Shown here in pieces: positions 1 through 9,835 of a stretch of DNA of 64,000 bases. The translations under genes and the position numbers were made by a program. The stretch comes from Henningerozyma blattae CBS 6284 (taxonomy: Eukaryota > Ascomycota > Saccharomycetes > Saccharomycetales > Saccharomycetaceae), in NCBI RefSeq assembly GCF_000315915.1, contig NC_020185.1, forward strand, positions 1,302,001 through 1,366,000. The letters run 5' to 3'. Numbering within the stretch: position 1 is the first letter of the stretch; every line of letters begins with the position of its first letter. Under the pieces are notes generated by a model, which worked only from the letters and a program-made list of their open reading frames with translations, was not told the origin of the DNA and made no database searches.

Positions 1-218
1 ATATTCCAAACGCTAAATTGAATGAAATTGTTTCTCCAGAAGGCCATGATGCTTTCCTGTTAGAATTTAAGTTGATTAATGGGTTAATTGTTGATTTCTT
101 ACATGAGAATGCAAAGGAGATAACAAATTCAAAACCTATTCAATGGAATGGTGAAACTGGTAACGATGAAAATCAAACAAGTGTCTTTGGTGAGGCTGAA
201 GAAGTTACTAATTGGTAA
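1..218 (+). CDS. MET2: MET2, homoserine O-acetyltransferase (3' end only)
   Basis: Only the last 71 codons or so are present; the gene enters from the left edge with codons in phase from base 3. The peptide includes SPEGHDAFLLEFKLI, which carries the catalytic His of the alpha/beta-hydrolase acetyltransferase family, and it ends GEAEEVTNW like yeast Met2. The enzyme transfers acetyl from acetyl-CoA to homoserine, the first step committed to methionine and homocysteine synthesis. The catalytic Ser and Asp lie outside the window. It converges on ATG26. MET2 is YNL277W in S. cerevisiae, two genes from BOR1, which is also in this window. Confidence 0.93.
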   Translation, partial: IPNAKLNEIVSPEGHDAFLLEFKLINGLIVDFLHENAKEITNSKPIQWNGETGNDENQTSVFGEAEEVTNW

Positions 219-525
219 CTTTTAGGACACCTTGCATACATATTCATTCGTTTAGAATACGAATTTTGTAAAATTAATCTACATTTCATTTTAGGACTAT
301 TCTTTCAAATTTGTTCACAAAAAAAACTCAACCCAGACTTTTCAAATTACTAAATAAATAATTAATCTAACATTCTATATTTTTTACATACACATATTTA
401 ACTTGCATACGTCTCTATATTAACGTTTAACTCTACGGATATTATTCGATAACTACCAATTTAAATTTATATATTTATATATTTATATACTATAATTTTA
501 TAAACAAAAGATCGCCAATGGAAAG
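219..525. other. Intergenic, convergent MET2/ATG26 3' region
   Basis: About 0.3 kb of very AT-rich sequence between two convergent stops. It contains TA-rich stretches such as the repeated TATATTTATA near 467-490 that could serve 3'-end formation on both strands. No gene is seen. Confidence 0.6.
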
Positions 526-3500
526 TCATAGAATTGTCCATGGTTCTTCAACACGAATATCAGGCACAACAGTTGTAATTGCATTAGTAACTGCAGTAAT
601 TGTTTGTTTTATCTCATTACCATTACTTTTCCTCTTTTTAGAAAAGATCAAACTTCTTGCATATTCTAACTCTCCATAAATGCAATTAATCGCTGTGGTG
701 ACGCCATCTTCTTTAGATATTTGACTCTGAATCAATTGAGCCTTAGCTTTCATTCGTTTATTAGTAGTTACTGTGATCAAAGCTTTCGATAGAGATTTAC
801 TATTTAATTTTTTTAACGATAACCCAACACCTATCTCTTCCACTCTCATTGCGTAAAAATATTGATCACCAAAAAATGGTTTAATAATTGTTGGTAAACC
901 TGCTCTTAGAGTTGCACCTGTGGTACCAGAACCACCATGATGAACTGCTGCATCTACTTGTGGGAATAACCAATCATGTGGAACTGACCCAGCATTGTAA
1001 ATGCTGTTGGGTAATTCAACATCCATAGTAGTGGCAGATTTATCACCTAATCTATCAGACCATCCTTTATTTAAAATACAAAATACATCAGCTTCTTTGA
1101 CAGCTTCAACGATGGCTCTTGTCATCTCAGTGGCATTATCTACAACAATGGACCCAAAGCCAATATATACTAATTTCTTATGTCTCATTCTTGCTAATCT
1201 AATAAATTCTACCAGGGGCTTTGGCGGTTCATATTCATTCTTTTCATCTAAAAACCAATAACCTGTAACTTTGGTCCATTCGCTGAAATCAATGGCAGGT
1301 GGGAAAATAGTGGGTGAAACATTATATAAAAATGGAACTCTATTTTGTTGCATTAAGGTTAAATTAGTTTTTTCTAATTTCAATTTTTCTACTCTCCATT
1401 TATTAATCTGTCCACTAATACCTTTCCAAAAAATATTTTCAAATAGAACGTGAGTGAAATAATTATAATTACCACCTCTCTTTTGATCTGGAACAATAAA
1501 AGCATGTGGATAAGCTCTTGTTCTTGTCCATGGCATTGTAAATGCTCTATAATATGGAATTTGCATAGCTTCTGCGATATGAATACCTGCCATTGCAGAT
1601 GGTGACTCAATTAGAATATCTAAATTATTTCTCTTGCAGGCTTCCCAAGATGTATCCAATAGCTCTGTAATCCAACCACGGAATTTTGAAGAGGCTTCCC
1701 GTAACATGCCAATATTAATGGATTCATGTTCAACCATCAATGCCATTAATTCTGCAGGATTTCCTGCAATTTCTTCAAATCCAATACTATGGCTTGTAAC
1801 AAATTCTTTAAAATCCTTATGTGTTATAATAATAACCTCATGTCCTTCTTTCAATAAACCTCTAGCTAAGGCAATATATGGTTGGACATCACCTCTAGAT
1901 CCAATAGTAAGCAAACCAAATTTGTAACTTTTATTCGGACGGGAATTTGTGTTAAAATATGGGCTACGATCAATCATAACTGGAACATCAAACCCATCCG
2001 ACGCATTAATTTTATCTTCAAACAATTTCAATTTAGCAATTTCAGGATCTGCTTCAAAATCATTTATCAAATAAGAAGATGAGTGGGCTTTTGCAGTTTT
2101 CTGTGTTTCTTCTCTAATTTTATTGATTAGACCATTCAAATCATCTCTGATTGCTCTTGACGTAACCTCAAAGAATAATTCCTCATTGCCCTGTACTACA
2201 ATAACTAAGCCATAGTAACCAAATCTGAAACCTTTTTCTTCCACAGTACCATTAATATTATCAATTGGCAATATCATTGTCATGTTAATCCCAGGTAATA
2301 ATGACCTAAAACAAATAAAATTTTGAGATATCATTATTCTGCCATACGCAGGAATACTCCTATTTAAATAAGCATAGAAGGAGGCAATTAAAACTTCTGA
2401 TTTTGCTAATTTAAATGCTTCAATAAATTTATTATTAGCATCACTAATTTCGTCCTCATTTTTTACTAGGTGTTTGTCATTAGGATCAAATTTAATATAT
2501 TGATTTGGATAGTGCAATTGGCGAGCAATCCAAATACCAGTTAAATTTTTAAGTGGGGCAGATATTCTGCTCATCCTTGAACCCTGTGTTGTAACAATTG
2601 TATCATCGGCTGTCTTTGATGAAGTAGGAGTTTCAATTTCTGACAATTCTGATCCTGATGGGATTCCAGATTGTACTAATTCTTGGTCCAACGATATAGC
2701 TTCTGGAGCATCAGTTAAAACAGCCGGAGTACTCTTGGAACTGGTCTCAGGCGTGATTCCTGACGTATTTAATTTAGTACTGTGGCCCGTGGAGAGTTTT
2801 GTTAAATTAATATTTTCTTCAACAGAAGTATCATGCTTCTTAAACCATGAGTTGCTTCTTGGTCGTATTTTATGTAAGTAGGATTTTTCACTTGCACTTG
2901 TTAAAATATTTTCTATTTCAGTTGAAGGTAATAGAGGACTTACAATCTTTAAAACTTTATTATTCTGTGGGTTTAAGTAATGAATTGGGTCTTTGGGTTC
3001 TTCTTGTGTATTACCTTCTGTATCAAGAGTTTCATTTGAAGTTTGTGCTTTTTGATTTTCTAAATGTAAATGTGAAGGTTTAATGGGTGAAGCAGGCTTT
3101 GTAGTAGCAATATTCATAGCAGACATAGATTTTGACCGTACTCTTGAAATAGTACCTCCCAGTGGATTTAAATTTTTAAAAGTACTAATAATCGATATTA
3201 CATCATCTCTATCTCTTTCCTTGTCACGAGCCAATTCTATTGCTTCATCTTTTAGAAGTTGAAGTCTTTCCTGATCGTTATACAATACCTGTACACCCAA
3301 GTCACCTAATTGTTTTAACTGAAGTAATAGAGCATTTTTGACATTAGTACCCATGCCATTTAAAAACACAAATATATAATCATCAACTGCATATGTCTTT
3401 GGGCTTTCTAATACACTAATACTCAAAGTTAAAGCTTCATTTGCAATATTTTGATCACTTATATCAATAATATTTAAAAGAGGAATTTTAATACTAATCG

Positions 3501-5415
3501 AGTTATTCTCCGAATTCTGACAGGTAAATTGTTGTCTTTTCAAAGTGTTATACCACGTCTTTGCTGAATATTCTGAATCTGCTATGAACTTAAACTTTTT
3601 TGATTTAGTGATAATATGAAATTTTTTGGTTAATTCTTTCGTTTTTTTATTCTTCATCAGTTGGATATCTTCAACGTCTCTTAAATCGATTGTAAATGCT
3701 GGGAAATATAAATCAGTTGGAGAAGTATACAATGTAAAAATGTCATCCTTTAAGACACACCAATACCGTGAACTACCACGAATCTTGGAAAACACATTTA
3801 AATTACCACTTAACTTTACTGTTCCAGATGACTTTGGTAAGAATGCAAAAAACAATAAATGATATTTTGTTACAAACATATGACCTTGAATTAAAATATC
3901 CTTCAACAGCCATGAGGAGAAATTTTTTATTATTTTTTCATCAGAAGATAGATTAAAAGTTTCTCTAAATTTCTCCAGTAATTTATTAGTTGGAGACAAT
4001 TGACTTATGCCAGATTCAGTTTTTGAAAGTTGACGTTGTAGTGTTTGAGTAGGTATATCTTCATTGGCAGAACCTACAATAATTTTGGGAAGTGTACCTT
4101 TATTTGACTCTGTATCAGTTTTCGAAGTACCTTTTGAGGCCATGTCTTCCAATGAGTCACATGCTGGCTCAATAGAAATGCTAAATAAATTTGGCTTTCT
4201 ATTAATTCCAGTCGAGCCATTTGAATTTATATCACTTATAGATTCATTTTCAATAGATTTATTCTTATTATTTTGAGTTTGTGATTGATATAATGTTGGA
4301 TTTACATGCTCTTTCTCCAGAGATGTCTTTGATAAAGAATTTATATCGTTTGAAGCTAATTGATTTGAAACAAGACTGTTTTCTTTCTGTTGTTTGGAAG
4401 ATATATGCTCTAAATTATTATTTCTGGCGTCCTTCCAATTATCCTCTGAAGACAGAGACGATGAGGAAGTATGATTTGAATTTGTAATTGAAACTTCACT
4501 GCTTGCATCTACAAATTCTTCATTTAAATTTGGATCATCTGATTTAGTACCTTCAATGGTACTCGATGTGTCAATAATTTTCATTGGTGGTTTGATCGTA
4601 GCTATTGACGATGAAGTTACCGGAGACAATACATCATCATGTAATTCATTCAGACTCAAATCATCGGGATTTGCAATTGTTTGTTCCTCCTCCTCTTCAG
4701 TTTCTTCATCAGTTTCCAATGCTAGATCATTTTCCAAGTTTTCAAATCCTTTTTGTTTTTCCATGTTAGCATAGACAGAAGCAGTAGTCAACAAACCAAC
4801 AATACCTTTCATCAAGGAACTAGAATTTGCTAGATCATCCTCTTGTCCTGTGGTAGAAGTACCTGGTTCGATTGTAGTGCCAATTGTTGGGGAATCCAAA
4901 ATCGAAGAGTCTAAAGTCGATTTTTTCGAATTTAAGGAATTAGATCTTGTTCTTGAACGTATCTTTTCATGTATGGTAAGAATATCAGAACTTGTTTTCC
5001 CTACTACATGGCTCAACCCCTTTGTCAAGCCTATAGGAACTTCAGAAACAACTGAAGCAGGTCTTTGAACGCTTTTTATTACCAGTTTTGCAGAATTCAA
5101 AGGTAGATTTAATGCCTCTTTATTAATTTTTTTGAATCGACTGTCTGGTGATTTAGATCTTGATCTTAAAATTGAGGACGAGTCTTGAGTTGTGCTGACA
5201 TTTGGAATTGGCTTATTATTAGTATCTAAATCAATTAATTCTGAGTCTTTTACAGTTATGTTGCTTGCGAGAGATACATCCGCTGCTAATGTGGAGTTCT
5301 TGCTATTATTATCTATCGAGTTCGAACGACTTCTTGGGTGTAACAAAGATTGAACAGTAGCACTTGCAGACGGGGGAATAATGATTTTTTGTTGTGCCTG
5401 CTGGAGATGAAGCAT
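526..5415 (-). CDS. ATG26: ATG26/UGT51, UDP-glucose:sterol 3-beta-glucosyltransferase
   Basis: This enzyme moves glucose from UDP-glucose onto the 3-hydroxyl of ergosterol at membranes. Order along the 1629-residue frame: a Ser/Asn/acidic low-complexity N-terminal third that includes GLLTTASVYA, a motif shared with yeast Atg26; a GRAM domain near 477-525; a PH domain near 538-640; a second GRAM domain near 990-1060; a family-28 glycosyltransferase N-domain starting at GLLTIGSRGDVQPYIALARG (about 1163); and a UDP-sugar binding C-domain with HHGGSGTTG (about 1489). The protein is longer than the S. cerevisiae one (about 1200 residues), mainly in the disordered N-terminus. The ATG at 5415 has poor context (C at -3). 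An overlapping frame from 5566, with A at -3, probably encodes the true N-terminus through a one-base frame break (see findings). ATG26 is YLR189C in S. cerevisiae, so this position differs. Confidence 0.93.
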   Translation of the reverse strand: MLHLQQAQQKIIIPPSASATVQSLLHPRSRSNSIDNNSKNSTLAADVSLASNITVKDSELIDLDTNNKPIPNVSTTQDSSSILRSRSKSPDSRFKKINKEALNLPLNSAKLVIKSVQRPASVVSEVPIGLTKGLSHVVGKTSSDILTIHEKIRSRTRSNSLNSKKSTLDSSILDSPTIGTTIEPGTSTTGQEDDLANSSSLMKGIVGLLTTASVYANMEKQKGFENLENDLALETDEETEEEEEQTIANPDDLSLNELHDDVLSPVTSSSIATIKPPMKIIDTSSTIEGTKSDDPNLNEEFVDASSEVSITNSNHTSSSSLSSEDNWKDARNNNLEHISSKQQKENSLVSNQLASNDINSLSKTSLEKEHVNPTLYQSQTQNNKNKSIENESISDINSNGSTGINRKPNLFSISIEPACDSLEDMASKGTSKTDTESNKGTLPKIIVGSANEDIPTQTLQRQLSKTESGISQLSPTNKLLEKFRETFNLSSDEKIIKNFSSWLLKDILIQGHMFVTKYHLLFFAFLPKSSGTVKLSGNLNVFSKIRGSSRYWCVLKDDIFTLYTSPTDLYFPAFTIDLRDVEDIQLMKNKKTKELTKKFHIITKSKKFKFIADSEYSAKTWYNTLKRQQFTCQNSENNSISIKIPLLNIIDISDQNIANEALTLSISVLESPKTYAVDDYIFVFLNGMGTNVKNALLLQLKQLGDLGVQVLYNDQERLQLLKDEAIELARDKERDRDDVISIISTFKNLNPLGGTISRVRSKSMSAMNIATTKPASPIKPSHLHLENQKAQTSNETLDTEGNTQEEPKDPIHYLNPQNNKVLKIVSPLLPSTEIENILTSASEKSYLHKIRPRSNSWFKKHDTSVEENINLTKLSTGHSTKLNTSGITPETSSKSTPAVLTDAPEAISLDQELVQSGIPSGSELSEIETPTSSKTADDTIVTTQGSRMSRISAPLKNLTGIWIARQLHYPNQYIKFDPNDKHLVKNEDEISDANNKFIEAFKLAKSEVLIASFYAYLNRSIPAYGRIMISQNFICFRSLLPGINMTMILPIDNINGTVEEKGFRFGYYGLVIVVQGNEELFFEVTSRAIRDDLNGLINKIREETQKTAKAHSSSYLINDFEADPEIAKLKLFEDKINASDGFDVPVMIDRSPYFNTNSRPNKSYKFGLLTIGSRGDVQPYIALARGLLKEGHEVIIITHKDFKEFVTSHSIGFEEIAGNPAELMALMVEHESINIGMLREASSKFRGWITELLDTSWEACKRNNLDILIESPSAMAGIHIAEAMQIPYYRAFTMPWTRTRAYPHAFIVPDQKRGGNYNYFTHVLFENIFWKGISGQINKWRVEKLKLEKTNLTLMQQNRVPFLYNVSPTIFPPAIDFSEWTKVTGYWFLDEKNEYEPPKPLVEFIRLARMRHKKLVYIGFGSIVVDNATEMTRAIVEAVKEADVFCILNKGWSDRLGDKSATTMDVELPNSIYNAGSVPHDWLFPQVDAAVHHGGSGTTGATLRAGLPTIIKPFFGDQYFYAMRVEEIGVGLSLKKLNSKSLSKALITVTTNKRMKAKAQLIQSQISKEDGVTTAINCIYGELEYARSLIFSKKRKSNGNEIKQTITAVTNAITTVVPDIRVEEPWTIL

Positions 5416-5566
5416 CTGTAGAGGGTTTTCCAGGAGTTGATTGATTTTTCGTATCTAAATTGTGACTTGAATTATCTTTATCAATAGTACTATTTGTATT
5501 GCTACAATCAGTCATAATAACAGGTAAATCTTCCTTATTTGTGGAGGTCTCAGACCCTTTCGGCAT
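5309..5566 (-). other. Probable displaced N-terminal coding segment of ATG26
   Basis: An 85-codon frame starts at an ATG with A at -3 and overlaps the 5' end of the main ATG26 frame, one base out of phase. Its first 57 or so residues are Ser/Thr/Asn/Asp-rich, like the N-terminal tail of the gene it runs into. The region of overlap contains runs of six A and five C (about 5373-5393), where an indel could separate one gene into two frames. It is not a separate gene in my judgement. Confidence 0.45.
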
Positions 5567-6738
5567 TCTTTCAGATTTTAGTGTAGAGTTTATGATTCTA
5601 AATATTCAACAATACTCAAAATTATTTTGTTTGTTATAAGAAATACGGAATTTATCCAATAATATTTTTGCGATTGTTAGTCTGATTGCTATTATTATTA
5701 TTATTATTTTTATTATTATTATAGTAGTAACAAATATGGCCTTATCATTAGTTCCTTTTGTAGTTAGATATACAAAAAAAAGGAAAATATAGATTATTAA
5801 ATCGATGAGTATATGGAAATTAGGGATCAAACGAAGAAAAACTTAAGTCCCAGAAAAAAAAAAGAAATTTTACAATAGATAATTAAAAAATAAACTCTTA
5901 TAGAAAGGCAAAATTAAATTTCTTGAAGTTGCTTCTCAAAATCTTGCATTTAAAGGAGAATACTAAAATTAAAATTATAAGAAGAGGAAGACAGACAAGT
6001 GATAAAGAAATTAAAAAGTTTATGTAAAATTCAGGGACACAGATCCAACAAAAGAATTACGAAGATATAAAGTTAATATACAACAAAGGAAATTTAGACA
6101 AAGACAAGAAAGGAGTAATGAAACAATTGAATTAGTGAAAAAAACACAAACAACAAATGACAATCATTTGCAAATCCAGCCGGCATATATCATATATCTA
6201 TATATATAAAGAAAAATCATTGCCTCATCACATCTTTTAATATAAACTCATCTTATTTAGTACCTTTTCTCTTTCTCTTCCCCCCTCTCGTAACAAACAA
6301 GGAAATTTCAGGCATTTCATAATCCTTATTAGTCAAAATTTGAGCCTCTTTTTTAAAACGACATTCTTCATCCTTTTTAAATCACAATTTCACTCCACAT
6401 TTTATTTTCCTACCTAAACAAATCTTCTTTTGGTACAAAAAAAGTGCCTTTAAGGGGTGAAAAAAAAATAACTTGGGAATGATCAAAATAAAAAATAACA
6501 AATAAAAAAATAAATAAAAGTGCATGACCTCTTCAGAAAATTAAGAGCAGATAGCCTTATATATTACTTCATTCAGATATATCATATATAAATGTATTTA
6601 CATGACATTAGTAGCACTACCCAAACAAATGTTGATCTTATGGCTTAACGGGTAATGTCAATGATATTAATATCAATAATGTATTAAAAATACTTGGCTT
6701 TATAAAATGGATCTATGTAAAATTTTTAACCATACTAC
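5567..6738. other. Intergenic, ATG26 promoter and ISC1 3' flank
   Basis: About 1.2 kb upstream of ATG26. It holds an (ATT)n microsatellite at about 5690-5726, several A-runs, and an AGGGG core (stress-response-element-like) in TTAAGGGGTG near 6452. No convincing ORF or RNA gene is seen. Confidence 0.5.
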
Positions 6739-8115
6739 TTACAGAGACCCGTAAGTCTTGTTGTTAGTGTTTAAGCTTGTTAAAATATCTGTGACTTCAT
6801 TCTCCACTTCTTTAAACGCCCTACGTTCACTTCTTCCAAATGCTAATCCAATTAAGGAAAAAAAGACAAATGTTAATGTTAATAACACACCAATTAATAT
6901 ACCAGTGACAAATTTATAATTGGATAAATTTTGAGGATCACCTTTAGAGAGATATAGAATTATTAGAAAGAAAAATGTTAGAAAAGATACAGCTGCTATT
7001 GATTGACGGATCGTATCTCTTGTATTACATGTCTTGACGTAATCCTGGATTGTCTCTAATAATTCTGTATATATAGCTACTCTTTGTTCTATCTTGATTT
7101 TATCATTTTCATTGTCTATCAATGATGAGTTTCCCACAACAACTGAATCTTCAATATTACTAGAATTAGCAGTACTAGATGGATCTTTTAAAACTAAGGT
7201 ACACGTGTAAGCAAAATGATCAGAAAATGATCCAATATGTGGGATTATATCTGTGAAGATAGCATGACCATCTAAAACATCGAATTTATCACTATCTACA
7301 AGAGCATAATCCAATCTTTGAGCTTCATCAGGTTCACAAATATCTGTTCTCCAAGTATTTAAAATGGTATCACAAGTAGTACAACCTTCGATGATTTGTT
7401 CAGCAGGTGTCATCTTTGATATGGCTACTAAATCATCTTTTTTATTATTTCTAGACAATTCCCATGAATCACTCAATCCTGAGTCAATCAATAATGAATA
7501 TGGTAAGGAACCAGGTCTTGAATTTAAATCTCCCACAAGGATAGTTGCATATCCTGCCTTTTTATATAATTGAACTAAATGATTAAAATCCCAAGCCTGG
7601 ACACTTCTATGAGCTTTATAATTTTGAGAGCCACTCAATGCATATGGCGCATGCATATGGCTATTGAAAACAGCAATTTGTTGACCAGCAACTTCAAAGG
7701 TAGTTATTGCCACAGATTTCCCCACAAACCAATCACCACGAGTAATAGCTGTTGGTAAACCATTAATGGGAAATCTATAAAGGTTGGTAGATTGGATAGG
7801 AATCTTTGATAAAATAGCTAATCCTGGACCAGAAACAATACCACTATAAAATAATCTAGAATATGGATATTTGGTTTTACATTTTTTCGTGATATAATTC
7901 CAATCGTCTTCAGACCAAATTTCTTGCAAGGCAATTATATCAAAATTATAATCTTCATCTTTGACAAAGTCCTCCAATTCTGGAATTGGTGTAGCTACTT
8001 TTTCTCCAGCTAGAGTATCAGCTATTGCTGTTAAACGTTCCTTTCTATAAGTAGAAAGATACTTTAACCCCCAAGTATTGAAAGTTAACAATTTCAATTT
8101 ATTCTCTTTTCCCAT
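6739..8115 (-). CDS. ISC1: ISC1, inositol phosphosphingolipid phospholipase C (neutral sphingomyelinase type)
   Basis: It hydrolyses complex inositol phosphosphingolipids to ceramides. The 458-residue protein has the DNase I-like/neutral sphingomyelinase fold. Visible active-site residues are Asn13 in TFNTWGL, Glu65 in ALQEIW, His155 in NSHMHAP, Asp196 and Asn198 in GDLNSRPGSLP, and the Asp299-His300 pair in FSDHF. Two hydrophobic segments near 373-390 and 403-424 match the paired C-terminal membrane spans of the yeast enzyme. The N-terminus is shorter than in S. cerevisiae, and the start at 8115 lies close to the first conserved block. It is divergent with SPC25, the same neighbour as in S. 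cerevisiae (YER019W/YER018C). Confidence 0.96.
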   Translation of the reverse strand: MGKENKLKLLTFNTWGLKYLSTYRKERLTAIADTLAGEKVATPIPELEDFVKDEDYNFDIIALQEIWSEDDWNYITKKCKTKYPYSRLFYSGIVSGPGLAILSKIPIQSTNLYRFPINGLPTAITRGDWFVGKSVAITTFEVAGQQIAVFNSHMHAPYALSGSQNYKAHRSVQAWDFNHLVQLYKKAGYATILVGDLNSRPGSLPYSLLIDSGLSDSWELSRNNKKDDLVAISKMTPAEQIIEGCTTCDTILNTWRTDICEPDEAQRLDYALVDSDKFDVLDGHAIFTDIIPHIGSFSDHFAYTCTLVLKDPSSTANSSNIEDSVVVGNSSLIDNENDKIKIEQRVAIYTELLETIQDYVKTCNTRDTIRQSIAAVSFLTFFFLIILYLSKGDPQNLSNYKFVTGILIGVLLTLTFVFFSLIGLAFGRSERRAFKEVENEVTDILTSLNTNNKTYGSL

Positions 8116-8504
8116 TGTACTAAGTGTATTCTGATCTTTTAATGTTTCTTCTATAATTTGATATTCTATAACTTGAATACTAATACTTTTTTATTTTCTC
8201 TTAAAGAAGTCATCTGAGTTTTATAAGGGGTATTACTAATTTATCGATGCCAATTTAACGATACTATTTTAGTAATGCCAATTTGGCGATTTTTCACGAA
8301 ACTAAGAAAAGTTTCAGATTTACCAATTAGGGAGATGCCGAAGGTTGTTTCGATTCTTGAGCTTCGCGTTTTTTTTTATTATTTTAATTAAAGTTGATAC
8401 TATATGTCAACAATTAGAAAAATACTTTAAATGTTAAAAGATATATATAGAAATGGGTTTGTTTAAATTTTATTAAAATCAAGATTCTGAAAGTGGTGTA
8501 CGTC
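8116..8504. promoter_or_regulatory. Divergent ISC1/SPC25 promoter with a repeated motif and an SCB-like site
   Basis: A 389-base shared promoter. The 16-base element ATGCCAATTTRRCGAT occurs twice, at 8247-8262 and 8275-8290, exactly 28 bases apart. A CACGAAA sequence at 8295-8301 matches the Swi4 cell-cycle box core (CRCGAAA) and lies about 204 bases before the SPC25 start. It is part of a short inverted repeat, GAAACT/AGTTTC. Regulatory roles are inferred. Confidence 0.4.
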
Positions 8505-9224
8505 ATGACTACTCAACATTCATTGAAAGATTTTAACAAAGTTCGTCGTCAGTTGGAAGATTTCCAAAAAATATTCGACAATTATTATTCTAATAATAAA
8601 AATTTTTTAATCCAAAATCAAAAAGATTATAATTCTACAATTATTGAATTAAATTCCCAAATCTCTCAATTACAAAATCAACTAAATGAATTAACTACCA
8701 GAGAAAAACAGTTGAATATTGAATTTGAAAATTTGAAATCACAAAATATTGAAAATAAGAAAAATATAAAAGAATTAAACAATGAAATTGATTTGATGAC
8801 AACTAATAAAACAAAACTTTTAAATGATATTGCACAATTGAGAGAAATTATTGGTAAGACAAAGAATGACATTATTGGTAAGAAGAAATTTATCAATCTT
8901 CAACAAAATTTAAATACTACTCAATTAAATTTATATCAATCTTTATTTGGTATGAAATTTGAGTCTGAGGCAAATGGTATTTTGAAATTGATCTTTACCA
9001 ATTTTGATGAATCTAATATGAACAGATCGGTTACGTTATCATTGGATGTATCTGATGAAACTTTTAAAATTTTAGGAACAGAACCTCAATTTAATCAACA
9101 GGGTGATAATAAATTATACCAAAATTTATTAGATGCATTAAACGATTATAATAATTCAAATGACTTGACAAAATTTATTTATATCACTAGAAATATCTTA
9201 ATTGCAAATTACAAAGCTACTTAG
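8505..9224 (+). CDS. SPC25: SPC25, Ndc80 kinetochore complex subunit
   Basis: It is a 239-residue protein. Roughly residues 5-130 are a heptad-rich coiled coil with many Leu, Ile, Asn and Lys, and a small globular C-terminal domain follows (about 135-239, with YQSLFGMKFE and VTLSLD). This is the Spc25 layout: the coil pairs with Spc24 and the globular head docks on inner-kinetochore receptors. I start at the ATG at 8505; the frame stays open 12 bases upstream but without an ATG. Direct sequence similarity to S. cerevisiae is weak, as is usual for this fast-evolving family, so adjacency to ISC1 (YER018C next to YER019W) is important support. Confidence 0.82.
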   Translation: MTTQHSLKDFNKVRRQLEDFQKIFDNYYSNNKNFLIQNQKDYNSTIIELNSQISQLQNQLNELTTREKQLNIEFENLKSQNIENKKNIKELNNEIDLMTTNKTKLLNDIAQLREIIGKTKNDIIGKKKFINLQQNLNTTQLNLYQSLFGMKFESEANGILKLIFTNFDESNMNRSVTLSLDVSDETFKILGTEPQFNQQGDNKLYQNLLDALNDYNNSNDLTKFIYITRNILIANYKAT

Positions 9225-9835
9225 TTTAAAGTTAAAAAAAAAAGCATCACAAAATACTCGCGGGACTAAAGCTTTTCTAACCATTATTGATTTGATGCCT
9301 AAATCAGCAATCTGGAAATTGTTTACAAAACTAATCCATTTATCTCAAAATAGATATTTCAAGACCGAGATGTTCTTACATTCTGCGGCATCCTTTGATA
9401 TTTCGGTTTTCACAGGGTTTTAAATCCTTAAAACAATTTAAGCTCGAGAGTAAAGCTTGACCATGAAATACGAAAGAATCATCTCCATTTCATGACTTTA
9501 AGCTTGATTAGCGCTACTATTTCTGGCTCGCAGTTTCTTTACACAATTGTAATACCTTAATAAAATAGTTCCTATATTATTTTCGCCATGCGCGAATGAC
9601 GCCAAATTTTCTTTTTTCTGTATTTTGAAATTCTCCATATTTTAATTCATATTATTCTATATCAAAATTTCATTTTATACATTTACTTTTTTACATGAAA
9701 AAAACAAAAAATATTCTTTGAAAAATTGCTCTCAAGTTTTAATTTGTTCTTTGTTTTATTTTTTTTTCTTTGAAACTTTTTGATTTTATAAACTAGATCG
9801 ATTAAAAGGAAATTGTAGTTATTAGATATAGAATT
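9225..9835. other. Intergenic, SPC25 3' flank and PER1 promoter
   Basis: About 0.6 kb. It contains an imperfect hairpin at 9452-9505, with outer arms AAGCTT/AAGCTT and inner arms ATGAAAT/ATTTCAT. A GCGCGAATGACGCC stretch lies near 9591-9604, followed by A/T runs before the PER1 ATG. An open frame across 9240-9423 lacks an ATG start and any recognisable motif. Confidence 0.5.

Noticed and set aside
9202..9423. 73-codon frame overlapping the SPC25 end
   Set aside because: It starts at TTG in another frame of SPC25 and shows no domain; the open stretch is short enough to be chance.
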